From Clostridia bacterium (GTDB lineage: Bacteria; Bacillota; Clostridia; Lachnospirales; Lachnospiraceae), in the NCBI GenBank assembly GCA_910576205.1, contig CAJTHL010000013.1:62001-126000 (forward strand): a stretch of 64,000 nt of DNA, in the 5' to 3' direction. Of the stretch, positions 43,040 through 51,904 are shown piece after piece. Within the stretch, counting starts at the first letter, position 1. Each line of letters starts with the position of its first letter. A model generated the notes under the pieces. It had not been told where the DNA came from. It saw only the letters and a list, made by a program, of their open reading frames with translations, and ran no database searches. The translations under genes and the position numbers were made by a program.

Positions 43040-43152
43040 TCTTCTGGGAAAAAGGGCATTTTCCAGGCCTGCCTCTGGTCAGACGACAGTTTTATTTATA
43101 GAAGCTTACCGAACTGCAAATGTCCGGTAAAGGATGAAAGGACTTTCCAGCT

Positions 43153-44583
43153 ATGGTATTTTCCAGCACTGTATTTTTATTCGCGTTCCTGCCTGTCACC
43201 GTAATCGGCTACTATATCCTGCCCCGGTTCCTGCGCAACATTTTCCTCTTTCTGGTAAGCATTGCCTTCTATGCCTACGGAGAGCCGGAATTTGTGCTGG
43301 TGCTGCTGCTCTCCATTGGCGTCAACTACGTCTTTGGTCTGCTGGTGGACCGTTTCCGGGAGAAAAAGCTTCTGGCAAGGCTTATTCTGCTGCTGATGCT
43401 GGTCTTTAACTTCAGCTTCCTGGTGGTCTGCAAATATATGAATTTCATCACGGGAAATTTACAGAAAGTCCTGGGAGATTCCGTCACCGTGACGGATATC
43501 GCCCTGCCCATCGGTATTTCCTTTTTTACCTTCCAGGCAGTTTCCTATGTGCTGGATATCTACCGGCAGCACGGGGAGGTGCAGAAAAATCCCCTAAACG
43601 TAGGACTTTATATCTCCTTCTTCCCTCAGCTTATCGCCGGGCCCATTGTCCGCTATGAGACAGTGGCAAAGGAAATCAGAAAACGCTATTTCTCCTTTTC
43701 CGAGGTGTCCATCGGCGTGAAACGTTTCCTGATGGGACTTGGAAAAAAGGTGTTGCTGGCCAACTCCATGGCCGTGGTGGCCGACTATGCCTTTGGACTT
43801 TCCGATTACGCCGCCATGCCCATGGGCACGGCCTGGATGGGCGCTATCGCCTACTCTTTCCAGATCTTCTTTGACTTTTCCGGCTACTCCGATATGGCTA
43901 TCGGCCTGGGACTTATATTTGGTTTCCATTTTCTGGAAAACTTTAATTACCCTTACATTTCCCGCTCCGTATCAGAATTCTGGAGAAGATGGCATATTTC
44001 CCTGGGCACCTGGTTCAGGGACTACGTATACATCCCTCTGGGGGGAAGCCGGGTAAAGCTGCCCCGCCTGATCTTAAACCTCTTTATTGTCTGGGCCCTC
44101 ACCGGCATCTGGCACGGGGCAAGCTGGAATTTCCTGTGCTGGGGACTGTTTTACTTTGTGTTCCTGGCCTTTGAAAAGCTGACAGGATTCCCGGAAAAAA
44201 GAAAGCACTGGGGTTTTCTGCTCTTGAAAATCCCCTACGTGGCTGTAACGCTTCTGGCGGTTATTTTTGGATGGTGCATCTTCCGCGCCCCGGACCTGGC
44301 CCACGCCTCCCAGTATATCCAGACTATGCTTGGCATGAACAGCCAGGTCCTCACAGACATTGACACTCTGTATTATTTCCGGGAATACCGGTTCTTCTTC
44401 GGCGCCTGCCTTCTTCTGTCCACACCCCTTATAAAAGTGATTGCGGATTTTTGCAGAAGGCACCTGCTTATACACCAGATCTACCAGGTGTGCGTGCCTG
44501 TGTGGTACATGGGCGTTCTCTTCGTCTGTATCGCGGAGCTGGTGCTTGGAACCCACAATCCCTTTATCTACTTTAATTTTTAA
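43153..44583 (+). CDS. MBOAT-family membrane O-acyltransferase (AlgI/DltB-like)
   Basis: A 476-residue polytopic membrane protein with ten or more hydrophobic segments. It carries the MBOAT hallmark YISRSVSEFWRRWHISLGTW, then FRDYVYIPLGGSR and the catalytic His region ALTGIWHGASWNF. AlgI-like proteins pass acetyl groups across the membrane to modify exported or cell-surface polysaccharides. The next gene, 15 bp downstream, encodes a DHHW protein of the AlgJ-type class, the usual partner that completes acetylation outside. The ribosome-binding site (AAAGGA) is rather far, about 13 nt. The acceptor polymer is not identified in the window. Confidence 0.92.
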   Translation: MVFSSTVFLFAFLPVTVIGYYILPRFLRNIFLFLVSIAFYAYGEPEFVLVLLLSIGVNYVFGLLVDRFREKKLLARLILLLMLVFNFSFLVVCKYMNFITGNLQKVLGDSVTVTDIALPIGISFFTFQAVSYVLDIYRQHGEVQKNPLNVGLYISFFPQLIAGPIVRYETVAKEIRKRYFSFSEVSIGVKRFLMGLGKKVLLANSMAVVADYAFGLSDYAAMPMGTAWMGAIAYSFQIFFDFSGYSDMAIGLGLIFGFHFLENFNYPYISRSVSEFWRRWHISLGTWFRDYVYIPLGGSRVKLPRLILNLFIVWALTGIWHGASWNFLCWGLFYFVFLAFEKLTGFPEKRKHWGFLLLKIPYVAVTLLAVIFGWCIFRAPDLAHASQYIQTMLGMNSQVLTDIDTLYYFREYRFFFGACLLLSTPLIKVIADFCRRHLLIHQIYQVCVPVWYMGVLFVCIAELVLGTHNPFIYFNF

Positions 44584-44598
44584 ACTGAGGAGTATCCT

Positions 44599-45813
44599 AT
44601 GGAGAAAATAAAGGCAGTCTTAAAAAAATCCGTCAAGGTCTTAAAAATTCTTTTTGCCAACTGGGAATGCAAGCTGCTGGCTCTGGCTTTCTTTGGCATA
44701 ATCTTCTTTTACGGCTGGCAGGAGCGCATGATTCTCAAAGATTTTGTGGATATTCTGGCCTCCGGCGACAGCGCGGCCATCCAGGAATCCCTGAGTGGCC
44801 TGGAGAAAACCTATCAGGAGAACACCTACGGCAAGAATCAGCTGGTGAATCTGGACGGGGCCTTGTACAACATAGCCGGGCGTACCCGCATGAACGATGT
44901 GATAAAGCTGAATAACGGCCATCTCACAAGCGTCCGGGAACAGAGCCTGGAAGCCCCCCAGAACGCGGATACCATTGTGTATACCCATCAGTACTTAGGG
45001 ATCCGGGAGATTCCCTTCCTCTTTGTGCTGGCTCCCTACAATATCTGCGCCCTGGACAAACAGCTTCCCCTAAAGGTCTCCGACTATACAAACGAGGACG
45101 CGGATGTATTTATGAATGTGTTGTACGAAAACAATGTCCCGGTTCTGGATTTGCGCAAAACCCTTCACCAGGAAGGCCTCGACCACTACGACATGTTCTT
45201 TAAGACGGACCATCACTGGACCATAGAGGGCTCCTTCTGGGCCTTTCAGAAGCTTACGGATTATATGGAAAAAAACTGGGATTTTCCCATCGATCCGGTG
45301 TGTACAGACCCTGCCAATTACCAGACCGACGTCTATAAGGAATGGTCCCTGGGCTCCAAGGGAAAGCGCACAGGCCGCTATTTTACGGGCATCGACGATT
45401 TCTCGCTGATCTATCCGAAATTTGATACCCAGATGAGCCTCTCCATCCCCGCAGAGGGCATTGAGCGCTCCGGCAGCTTTTACGACGCTATCTTTGCCAT
45501 GGACCGCATCCAGCAGACGGATTACTTTGCCATGATTCCCTACGACGCCTACATCGGAGGCATCTATCCCCTGGTAATTCACGAGAATCCCGGGGCAAAG
45601 ACAGACAAAAAAATCCTTTTGATAAAGGATTCTTATGCTTCCCCTGTGGAGGCCTTTCTCTCCACCTGCTTTACCCAGGTACACTGCATCGACATGCGCC
45701 AGTACGAGGGAAAGGTAGGGGACTATATTGAAGAATTCCAGCCGGATGGCGTAATCTGTTTCTACAACACCCAGATGGTGATTAACGCGGAAATGTTCTG
45801 GTTCGGGTTCTAA
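44599..45813 (+). CDS. DHHW-family (AlgJ/AlgX-like) extracytoplasmic acetylation protein
   Basis: A 404-residue protein with a single N-terminal membrane anchor (about residues 22-42, KLLALAFFGIIFFYGW) and an SGNH-hydrolase-like outer domain. The family motif appears as FFKTDHHWTIEGSFWAF (Asp-His-His-Trp), with the Ser region LLIKDSYASPVEAFL. Together with the MBOAT protein encoded 15 bp upstream it should O-acetylate an exocellular glycan. The start ATG has GAGGAG upstream. Its stop overlaps the stop of the convergent potassium channel gene by 4 bp, leaving no room for a conventional terminator between them. Confidence 0.88.
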   Translation: MEKIKAVLKKSVKVLKILFANWECKLLALAFFGIIFFYGWQERMILKDFVDILASGDSAAIQESLSGLEKTYQENTYGKNQLVNLDGALYNIAGRTRMNDVIKLNNGHLTSVREQSLEAPQNADTIVYTHQYLGIREIPFLFVLAPYNICALDKQLPLKVSDYTNEDADVFMNVLYENNVPVLDLRKTLHQEGLDHYDMFFKTDHHWTIEGSFWAFQKLTDYMEKNWDFPIDPVCTDPANYQTDVYKEWSLGSKGKRTGRYFTGIDDFSLIYPKFDTQMSLSIPAEGIERSGSFYDAIFAMDRIQQTDYFAMIPYDAYIGGIYPLVIHENPGAKTDKKILLIKDSYASPVEAFLSTCFTQVHCIDMRQYEGKVGDYIEEFQPDGVICFYNTQMVINAEMFWFGF

Positions 45814-47006
45814 ACCTCCACCTCCACCGCGTCCCGGATCATTTTCTTTGTGTACAGCAGAATGGTATCGCCCTCTGCCAGTTTAAGGCTTCCCGTGGGA
45901 ATAAGAAGCCTGTCCTCCCGCCGGACCATGACAATCAGGGTCTGGCGGGAAATATCCAGTTCCCGGATCTCCAGTCCCACCCAGGGATGCCGCTTCTTTA
46001 AAGTCAGCTCTTTCAGACGGATTCCCGCCTCATCCCGATACCCCTCCGCACCAAGGACAATGGCGTCTCCCTGACAGATAAGCGTGTCTCCTCTGGGCAC
46101 CACCACATCCCCGTCTCTCTGGATTACCGCAATCAGAAGGCCCGGAGGAAGAGGCAGGTCCATCACCCGCATATCCAGCCAGGGATGATCCTCCCCCTCC
46201 ACCTCCAGCCGCACAAACCGGATATCCGCCTCCACGGAATAGTCGCTGAAAGTTTTCAAGCGGGTATACTGCTCCACAAATCCGGCGGAAAGGATACCTG
46301 TGGGGATGGCCACCATTCCCACCCCCAGAAAAGTGATAATAATACCGAAAATCCGCCCCGCTATGGTGATGGGGTAGATATCCCCGTACCCCACGGTCAG
46401 CAGGGTGGAAACCGCCCACCAGAAGCCAGAGAAGGCGTTGGAAAACACCTCCGGCTGCGCCTCATGCTCCAGGCTGTACATAAACAGGGAGGCGGCGGTC
46501 ATAAGGACCAGGATAATAAATACCGAGGACAGAATCTGATCCCGCTTGCTGTTGATGACTTCCCCGATCACATTCAGGGCGTCGTAGTAGGCGTTTACCC
46601 GGAACAGGCGGAAAATACGCACCACGCGGAACATGCGGAAAGCCACCACTCCCGCCGGGAAGAAGATGGGCAGGAAAAAGGGCAGAAACGCCAGCATGTC
46701 AATGACGCCGTTAAAGGATAACACATATTTCTTTATGGCGTCCCTTCTGGTCAGCTTGGGAAACAGGTATTCCGCCGTCCACAGACGCAGAAAATACTCG
46801 ATGGCAAAACCCACCACCGTAATAAACTCAATAGTCTCCAGAAGCCCCAGATAGGGTTTCGAGCTGTCAAAAGTCGTAAAAATGGCAATAAAAAGGTTTG
46901 TCAAAATCATGACAATCACCGCAATATCAAAAATCCTGCTGGGCCAGTCCTCGTCATACCCAATCTGGATAATCTCAAAAATCCTCTTTTTATGCGCCTG
47001 TGCCAT
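45810..47006 (-). CDS. Voltage-gated-like potassium channel with two TrkA-C domains
   Basis: A 398-residue protein with six membrane segments (about residues 25-45, 55-75, 95-115, the S4-like helix, 160-180, and the pore plus last helix at 195-245). The S4 helix has regularly spaced Arg (AFRMFRVVRIFRLFRVN), and the selectivity filter is TVGYGD. The cytoplasmic C-terminal half has two TrkA-C/RCK-C-like repeats (VEADIRFVRLEVEGEDHPWL, and KHPWVGL-like KRHPWVGLEIREL), which normally bind a nucleotide or small ligand; no RCK-N domain is present. It passes K+ and probably tunes membrane potential. Convergent overlap of 4 bp with the DHHW gene. Confidence 0.88.
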   Translation of the reverse strand: MAQAHKKRIFEIIQIGYDEDWPSRIFDIAVIVMILTNLFIAIFTTFDSSKPYLGLLETIEFITVVGFAIEYFLRLWTAEYLFPKLTRRDAIKKYVLSFNGVIDMLAFLPFFLPIFFPAGVVAFRMFRVVRIFRLFRVNAYYDALNVIGEVINSKRDQILSSVFIILVLMTAASLFMYSLEHEAQPEVFSNAFSGFWWAVSTLLTVGYGDIYPITIAGRIFGIIITFLGVGMVAIPTGILSAGFVEQYTRLKTFSDYSVEADIRFVRLEVEGEDHPWLDMRVMDLPLPPGLLIAVIQRDGDVVVPRGDTLICQGDAIVLGAEGYRDEAGIRLKELTLKKRHPWVGLEIRELDISRQTLIVMVRREDRLLIPTGSLKLAEGDTILLYTKKMIRDAVEVEV

Positions 47007-47052
47007 GTCTCTGGCTCCCCCTCATCATTCCATTATGTAAATTTACAGAAAT

Positions 47053-47382
47053 TCAGTCCTCGTACCGGATATAGGTATCCTTCTTCAATGCCAGATTACA
47101 CTCCGCCTCCACGCATTTAATGATACCGTTGAGAATGGGACAGGACACATGTACGGGAAAATGTTCCTTGGCATAGTCAAACATAGGGCCCACTCCCGGC
47201 CTTTGCAGGCAGAGCTCATAGGCGTCAAACTCCTCCCCCAGCTCCTTCATCATGTTCTGGACGCTCTCACACCCGGATTCCACCTGGATTTTAACGCCCA
47301 CCTGATCCTCCATATCCACAGACTCCGCCGTTACTTTGGTCAGAAATCCGCAGACTCCCGGTTCAATCACTACTTTTGTCAT
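47053..47382 (-). CDS. Conserved hypothetical protein (possibly DUF6951)
   Basis: A 109-residue soluble protein with six Cys (PGVCGFLTK, ESGCESV, YELCLQ, VSCPILNGIIKC, EAECNL) and a final YIRYED. It resembles a family I know only as DUF6951, of unknown function. The Cys pattern suggests metal or cluster binding, but this is a guess. The ATG at 47382 has AAAGG five bases upstream; the frame is open four codons more to a TTG that sits on an AGGAGG. It lies 46 bp upstream of the potassium channel gene in the same direction. Confidence 0.65.
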   Translation of the reverse strand: MTKVVIEPGVCGFLTKVTAESVDMEDQVGVKIQVESGCESVQNMMKELGEEFDAYELCLQRPGVGPMFDYAKEHFPVHVSCPILNGIIKCVEAECNLALKKDTYIRYED

Positions 47383-47458
47383 TTTACCTTTCAACCTCCT
47401 GCTACCTATTGCGTGTTATAATCTGTGCCTGGGAGAATCCCCGTGAGGGTTCCCTGGC

Positions 47459-48673
47459 CTACATGTTTTTGATCCGCTCCAGAGCCTCCACCGTATTCTC
47501 GTAGGACCCAAAGGCTGTCAGACGGAAATACCCCTCCCCGCTGGGGCCAAAGCCGGAGCCTGGCGTGCCCACCACGTTTGCCTTTTCCAGCAGACAGTCG
47601 AAGAACTCCCAGGAAGTCATTTTATCCGGGGTCTTTAACCAGATATAGGGGGCGTTCACGCCGCCGGACACGGTGTACCCCGCGCCCTTAAGGCTTTCCA
47701 GGATAACCCTGGCATTCTTCATATAATAGGCCACCTGGGCCCTAAGCTGCTCTTTTCCCTCCTGGGAGTACACGGCCTCCCCGGCTCTTTGGACAATATA
47801 GGGAGCGCCGTTGTACTTGGTGCCGTGCCTTCTGGCCCACAGGGAATGAAGAGGCGTGCCCTGGCATTTCAGATCCTTTGGCACCACCGTATACCCCAGA
47901 CGCACGCCGGTAAAGCCGGCGTTCTTGGAAAAGCTCTTAAGCTCTATGGCGCATTCCCTGGCTCCCGGGCACTCGTAAATGGTGTGGGGCACATCCTCCT
48001 GGGAAATATAGGCCTCGTAGGCCGCGTCGTAGATAATCAGCGCGCCCACCTTACCGGCGTAGTCCACCCACTCCTGGAGCCGGTCCTTTGTGATGGCCGA
48101 GCCTGTGGGATTGTTGGGGAAACACAGGTAAATCACATCCGGCGTCTCCCTGGGAATCTCCGGCGCAAAACCATTTTCCGCCGTACAGGGCATGTAAATC
48201 ACATTGCTCCAGGTTTCCGTCTTTGTGTCATAGACGCCGGTCCTTCCCGCCATCACGTTGGAATCCACGTACACCGGATACACCGGGTCGCAGACGGCGA
48301 TCTTTACGTCCAGGCTGAAAATCTCCTGGATATTTCCGGAGTCGCACTTGGCCCCGTCACTTACAAAAATCTCATCCGGAGAGATATCCGCCCCTCTGTC
48401 CTGGTAATCGGATTTTGCAATGGCATTTCGCAAAAACTCATAGCCCAGATCCGGCGCGTAGCCCCGGAAGGTCTCTGCATGGCCCATCTCGTCCACCGCC
48501 TTGTGCATGGCCTCCAGAATAGCCGGCGCCAGAGGCTGTGTCACGTCCCCGATGCTCAGGCGGATTACCTTTTTGTCCGGGTGGGCCGCCTCATATTCCC
48601 GCTGTTTTCTTCCCACCGTGGAAAAGAGGTAGCTTCCCGGCAGTTTCAGATAATTTTGATTTAATTTAAACAT
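47459..48673 (-). CDS. dapL: LL-diaminopimelate aminotransferase
   Basis: A 404-residue class I/II PLP aminotransferase that makes LL-DAP directly from tetrahydrodipicolinate, bypassing the acylated pathway. It starts MFKLNQNYLKLPGSYLFSTV as in DapL proteins and has RLSIGDVTQPLAPAI, FVSDGAKCDSGNIQEIF, CFPNNPTGSA and the PLP-lysine segment SFSKNAGFTGVRLGY. The frame is open 29 codons upstream through the repeat, but the ATG at 48673 with AGGAGG nine bases upstream is clearly right. dapF lies upstream in the same direction, separated by a 180-bp palindromic spacer. Product feeds lysine and peptidoglycan. Confidence 0.95.
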   Translation of the reverse strand: MFKLNQNYLKLPGSYLFSTVGRKQREYEAAHPDKKVIRLSIGDVTQPLAPAILEAMHKAVDEMGHAETFRGYAPDLGYEFLRNAIAKSDYQDRGADISPDEIFVSDGAKCDSGNIQEIFSLDVKIAVCDPVYPVYVDSNVMAGRTGVYDTKTETWSNVIYMPCTAENGFAPEIPRETPDVIYLCFPNNPTGSAITKDRLQEWVDYAGKVGALIIYDAAYEAYISQEDVPHTIYECPGARECAIELKSFSKNAGFTGVRLGYTVVPKDLKCQGTPLHSLWARRHGTKYNGAPYIVQRAGEAVYSQEGKEQLRAQVAYYMKNARVILESLKGAGYTVSGGVNAPYIWLKTPDKMTSWEFFDCLLEKANVVGTPGSGFGPSGEGYFRLTAFGSYENTVEALERIKNM

Positions 48674-48717
48674 GTCCCGTTGCCTCCTATTTAAGTCGCT
48701 GCGCGACGACTCTAAAG

Positions 48718-48810
48718 GGAGAAGTCCCTTCGACGCACAGGATCTGAGAGAAACTTTCATTCGGAAATGCTCTCATGAAAGTTCCTCTCGTGCGCCTTCG
48801 CGACTTCTCC
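48718..48810. repeat. Long imperfect palindrome between dapF and dapL
   Basis: Arms 48718-48760 and 48775-48810 pair along most of their length: GGAGAAGTC with GACTTCTCC outside, ACGCAC with GTGCG in the middle, GAGAGAAACTTTCAT with ATGAAAGTTCCTCTC inside. It is followed on the minus strand by a second small palindrome (GTCGTCGCGCAGCGAC, 48695-48710) and the dapL ribosome-binding site. It resembles a MITE- or REP-like intergenic repeat carried in the mRNA leader. Confidence 0.8.
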
Positions 48811-48853
48811 AGTTCCGCATCCGCCCTTCCAGGGCAGACGCTGCTTTTATATT

Positions 48854-49687
48854 TTATAAATCTATCTCACCTGTGAATACCGTGGCGGCCGGCCCCGTCA
48901 TATAGACGCAGTTGTCCGCCTGGTCCCAGAAAATCTCCAGATCTCCTCCCAGCAGATGAACCGTTGCCCGGCGCTCTGCATAGCCGTTCAAAACGGCGGC
49001 CACCAGGACGGCGCAGGCCCCTGTCCCGCAGGCCATGGTTTCCCCGGAGCCTCTCTCCCAGACCCGCATCCGCAAATGCCTCCTGTCCAGAATCTGCACA
49101 AATTCCGTGTTGACCCGGTCCGGAAACCGGTCATGACACTCAAAAAGCGGCCCTTTTTCTTCTATATCAAGGTGTTCCACATCTTCCATAAAAAGAACTG
49201 CATGGGGATTCCCCATAGACACGCAGGTAATAAAATATGTCTGCCCCTCCACTTCTATGGGCGCGTTTACCAGCCTGTCTCCCTCTCCCTTCACCGGAAT
49301 GTCCGCAGGCTTTAAAATGGGTTCTCCCATATTTACCCGCACACGGGTAACGCTTCCTTCCTCCACGGTAAGGGCAAGGGTTTTTATACCGGAGAGGGTT
49401 TCCACTGTGATCTCTCTCTTATCCGTCAGCCCGTTGTCATAGACATATTTGGCCACACAGCGGATGCCGTTGCCGCACATTTTCCCCTGGGAACCGTCCG
49501 CATTGTACATCTCCATCTTAAAGTCGGCCACAGACGACTTTTTTATCAAAATCAGCCCGTCCGAGCCGATGCCCTTATGGCGGTCACTGACAAACCGGGA
49601 AACCCCGGCGGGATCCGGGATTTCCTCCCGGGTGCAGTCCACATAGACGTAATCGTTGCCAATGCCGTGCATTTTCGTAAACTTCAT
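48854..49687 (-). CDS. dapF: Diaminopimelate epimerase
   Basis: A 277-residue epimerase converting LL-DAP to meso-DAP for peptidoglycan and lysine. The two catalytic Cys are in [13 protein letters not shown] and [14 protein letters not shown]; the N-terminus [17 protein letters not shown] is diagnostic. The frame extends 40 codons upstream, but the ATG at 49687, preceded by GGAGGACAGGCC, fits the family. It acts directly on the DapL product, and the two genes lie together in the same direction. No terminator other than the palindromic repeat separates them. Confidence 0.96.
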   Translation of the reverse strand: MKFTKMHGIGNDYVYVDCTREEIPDPAGVSRFVSDRHKGIGSDGLILIKKSSVADFKMEMYNADGSQGKMCGNGIRCVAKYVYDNGLTDKREITVETLSGIKTLALTVEEGSVTRVRVNMGEPILKPADIPVKGEGDRLVNAPIEVEGQTYFITCVSMGNPHAVLFMEDVEHLDIEEKGPLFECHDRFPDRVNTEFVQILDRRHLRMRVWERGSGETMACGTGACAVLVAAVLNGYAERRATVHLLGGDLEIFWDQADNCVYMTGPAATVFTGEIDL

Positions 49688-49737
49688 GGCCTGTCCTCCT
49701 GTTCCAGTATAGCAAAAAATTTCCCCCGCGTAAAGCC

Positions 49738-50292
49738 TTATATCCGCATCATGCGCAGCACCATCTCCGCCGTCTCCACCATGTTTGTACCGCTGTCCAT
49801 GCTGCATTTCTGAATATACCGGTGGGCCTCCTCCTCGGACATATTATTCCGCTCCATAAGGAGGGCCTTCGCCTCAAAGATCACTCTTTTCTCCTCCTCC
49901 GAGCGCGTCTGGGGCTTCATCCGCCGCTTTCTCTTCCTCCTGGCAATATTGGCGCACATCATTTCCAGGGTGTTGATAAGATCCTGCACCCTGACAGGCA
50001 TAGATATGCATACAATGCCATTGTCCACACACTCCCCAAGCACCCTCTGGGATGCCACCAGAAGCATCTCAAAATGTGGGGGCAGGCACTCCTGCAGTTC
50101 TCTGTACATCATATCCTGGTATTTATACCCGCACACCACAATCCCGTCTCCCAGGGAATTGGCATATCCCAGGGCCTGGCTGCCCGTAGTGCATACTGCC
50201 GGCACCTGGAAGCCATGGCGCACCAGCAGATTGCGGATATTTTTCGCATCCTCCGGTTTGGGAAACAGCACAATAATATTAGTCACACCCAC
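49738..50292 (-). CDS. ANTAR-domain regulator (putative transcription antiterminator)
   Basis: A 184-residue protein: a degenerate receiver-like N-terminal domain (about residues 1-120, [23 protein letters not shown]) without the usual acidic phosphorylation cluster, then an ANTAR RNA-binding domain (about residues 125-180, [29 protein letters not shown]). ANTAR proteins bind paired hairpins in mRNA leaders and prevent termination. Its gene follows glnA by 52 bp. A downstream ANTAR antiterminator of glnA is described in solventogenic Clostridium, so control of glnA via its leader is the natural inference. It is strongly basic between the two domains ([10 protein letters not shown]). Confidence 0.85.
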   Translation of the reverse strand: MGVTNIIVLFPKPEDAKNIRNLLVRHGFQVPAVCTTGSQALGYANSLGDGIVVCGYKYQDMMYRELQECLPPHFEMLLVASQRVLGECVDNGIVCISMPVRVQDLINTLEMMCANIARRKRKRRMKPQTRSEEEKRVIFEAKALLMERNNMSEEEAHRYIQKCSMDSGTNMVETAEMVLRMMRI

Positions 50293-50344
50293 ACCCCCTG
50301 TTGTTCCTGCATTATGGGAAAGTTTCTCCGTTCGGGCGTCTGTG

Positions 50345-51676
50345 TCAGATTCTGTACAAATACTGGCTGATCTCCCAGTCTGAAACCTGGGCGCTGTACT
50401 GGGCCCACTCCTGCTTCTTTTCCAGAACGTATCTTTTGCCGGCCCGCTCCCCTAAGACCTCCATGAGAAGCTCATCGGATTCCAGGGCCAGAAGGCTCTC
50501 ATCCAGGTTTCGGGGCAGGGGCGCAATGCCAAGCTCTTCCCTCTCCTGCTCTGACATGGAAAACAAATTCTTATCCACGTTTGGAGGGGGAAGGATCTGC
50601 CTCTTTATGCCGTCAAGCCCTGCCGCCAGGCAGACGGCCAGGGTCAGATAGGGATTGCAGGAGGGATCCGGGCTTCGAAGCTCGATTCTCGTATTCTCTC
50701 CCTTGCGCTCCGGAATCCGGATAAGGGAGGTTTTGCTTCTGGGAGACCAGGCCACGTAAACGGGAGCCTCATACCCGGGCACCAACCGCTTGTAGGAATT
50801 TATAATGGGATTGGCAATGGCTGTAATTCCCCGTATGTGCTCAAGGAGGCCTCCGATAAAATAATAGGCTTCCCGGCTGAGGCTTAAGGGATCCTTTTCG
50901 TCCCAGAACAGGTTCTTCCCGTCCCTGGACAGGGACATGTTGGTGTGCATGCCGGAGCCGTTTGTGCCGTATCTGGGCTTTGGCATAAACGTGGCGTGGA
51001 GCCCGTTACGCCTGGCAATGGTTTTTACCGTCAGCTTAAAGGTCATAATATTGTCCGCCGTGGTCAGCGCGTCGCTGTAGCGGAAATCAATCTCATGCTG
51101 GGCAGGGGCAATCTCATGGTGGGAGGATTCCATCTCAAATCCCATGTCCTCCAGAGTCAGCACAATATCCCTTCTGATATTTTCCCCCAGATCCATGGGC
51201 CCCAGATCAAAATATCCCGCCCGCTCATGAGAGATGGTGGTGGGATTTCCGTCGTCATCTGTATGGAACAGGAAAAACTCGCACTCCGGCCCCACGTCAA
51301 ACTGAAATCCCAGCTCTTCCGCCTCCTTCACTACCTTCTTTAAAATATACCTGGGATCCCCCTCAAAGGGCGTCCTGTCCGGGCGGTACACATCGCAGAT
51401 CAGCCTGGCTACCTTCCCCTGCTGGGGACGCCAGGGAAATACCGTAAAGGTATCGGGATCCGGGTACAGGTACATATCCGACTCTTCCATTCTGGCAAAC
51501 CCGTCGATGGAAGAACCGTCAAACATGCATTCGTTGTTCAGCGCCTTCTCCAGCTGGCTGGATGTGATGGCCACATTTTTCAGGTTTCCGAAAAGGTCCG
51601 TAAACTGAAGGCGGATAAATTCTACATCCTTTTCCTCGGCCAGCCTTAAAATGTCTCTTTTTGTGTATATGCTCAT
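50345..51676 (-). CDS. glnA: Glutamine synthetase type I
   Basis: A 443-residue GS-I that makes glutamine from glutamate, ammonia and ATP. It has the beta-grasp N-domain (VEFIRLQFTDLFGNLKNVAI) and the signature FDGSSIDGFARMEESD. Further metal and ATP sites are GPECEFFLF, HHEIAPAQHEIDFRY, GMHTNMSLS and the glutamate flap region NPYLTLAVCLAAGLDG. The adenylylation-site segment typical of GS-I-beta is absent, consistent with the shorter alpha type. The ATG at 51676 has AGGAGG upstream; the frame continues to 51793 but through the leader hairpin. It is followed by the ANTAR gene, with which it forms a nitrogen-control unit. Confidence 0.96.
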   Translation of the reverse strand: MSIYTKRDILRLAEEKDVEFIRLQFTDLFGNLKNVAITSSQLEKALNNECMFDGSSIDGFARMEESDMYLYPDPDTFTVFPWRPQQGKVARLICDVYRPDRTPFEGDPRYILKKVVKEAEELGFQFDVGPECEFFLFHTDDDGNPTTISHERAGYFDLGPMDLGENIRRDIVLTLEDMGFEMESSHHEIAPAQHEIDFRYSDALTTADNIMTFKLTVKTIARRNGLHATFMPKPRYGTNGSGMHTNMSLSRDGKNLFWDEKDPLSLSREAYYFIGGLLEHIRGITAIANPIINSYKRLVPGYEAPVYVAWSPRSKTSLIRIPERKGENTRIELRSPDPSCNPYLTLAVCLAAGLDGIKRQILPPPNVDKNLFSMSEQEREELGIAPLPRNLDESLLALESDELLMEVLGERAGKRYVLEKKQEWAQYSAQVSDWEISQYLYRI

Positions 51677-51716
51677 ATTCTTAACCCTCCTGACTTTTGC
51701 CGTCCTGATAACGCAC

Positions 51717-51755
51717 GACAAGGGCGCTTCTTCCCCTTGTAAGAACGCCCTTGTC
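51717..51755 (-). promoter_or_regulatory. Hairpin at the 5' end of the glnA leader
   Basis: Perfect 10-bp arms GACAAGGGCG and CGCCCTTGTC enclose a 19-nt loop, starting within a few bases of the predicted transcription start. It is the likely target for the ANTAR protein or another leader control; no classical U-tract follows. Confidence 0.6.
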
Positions 51756-51764
51756 CTATTCAGA

Positions 51765-51793
51765 AATATAGCAGTTACGCGATTGTTTGTCAA
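51765..51793 (-). promoter_or_regulatory. Consensus promoter of glnA
   Basis: On the minus strand TTGACA (51788-51793) and TATATT (51765-51770) are spaced 17 bp. The start site is near 51758, giving a leader of about 82 nt. Confidence 0.85.
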
Positions 51794-51865
51794 CCGAAGA
51801 ATTTTACTGTAAAATTTTCATGGAAATTTAGGACTTTTTTTGTCATATTTTTTTCAAATTCGCAC

Positions 51866-51895
51866 TTTACATTTTCCCATGACCTGTGGTATACT
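51866..51895 (+). promoter_or_regulatory. Promoter of tRNA-Pro
   Basis: TTTACA (51866-51871) and TATACT (51890-51895), 18 bp apart, lie directly upstream of the tRNA. Confidence 0.75.
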
Positions 51896-51904
51896 CTTTT
51901 TCAA

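Noticed and set aside
51677..51793. N-terminal extension of glutamine synthetase
   Set aside because: It translates the leader hairpin and promoter; the ATG at 51676 has an ideal ribosome-binding site and family-typical N-terminus.
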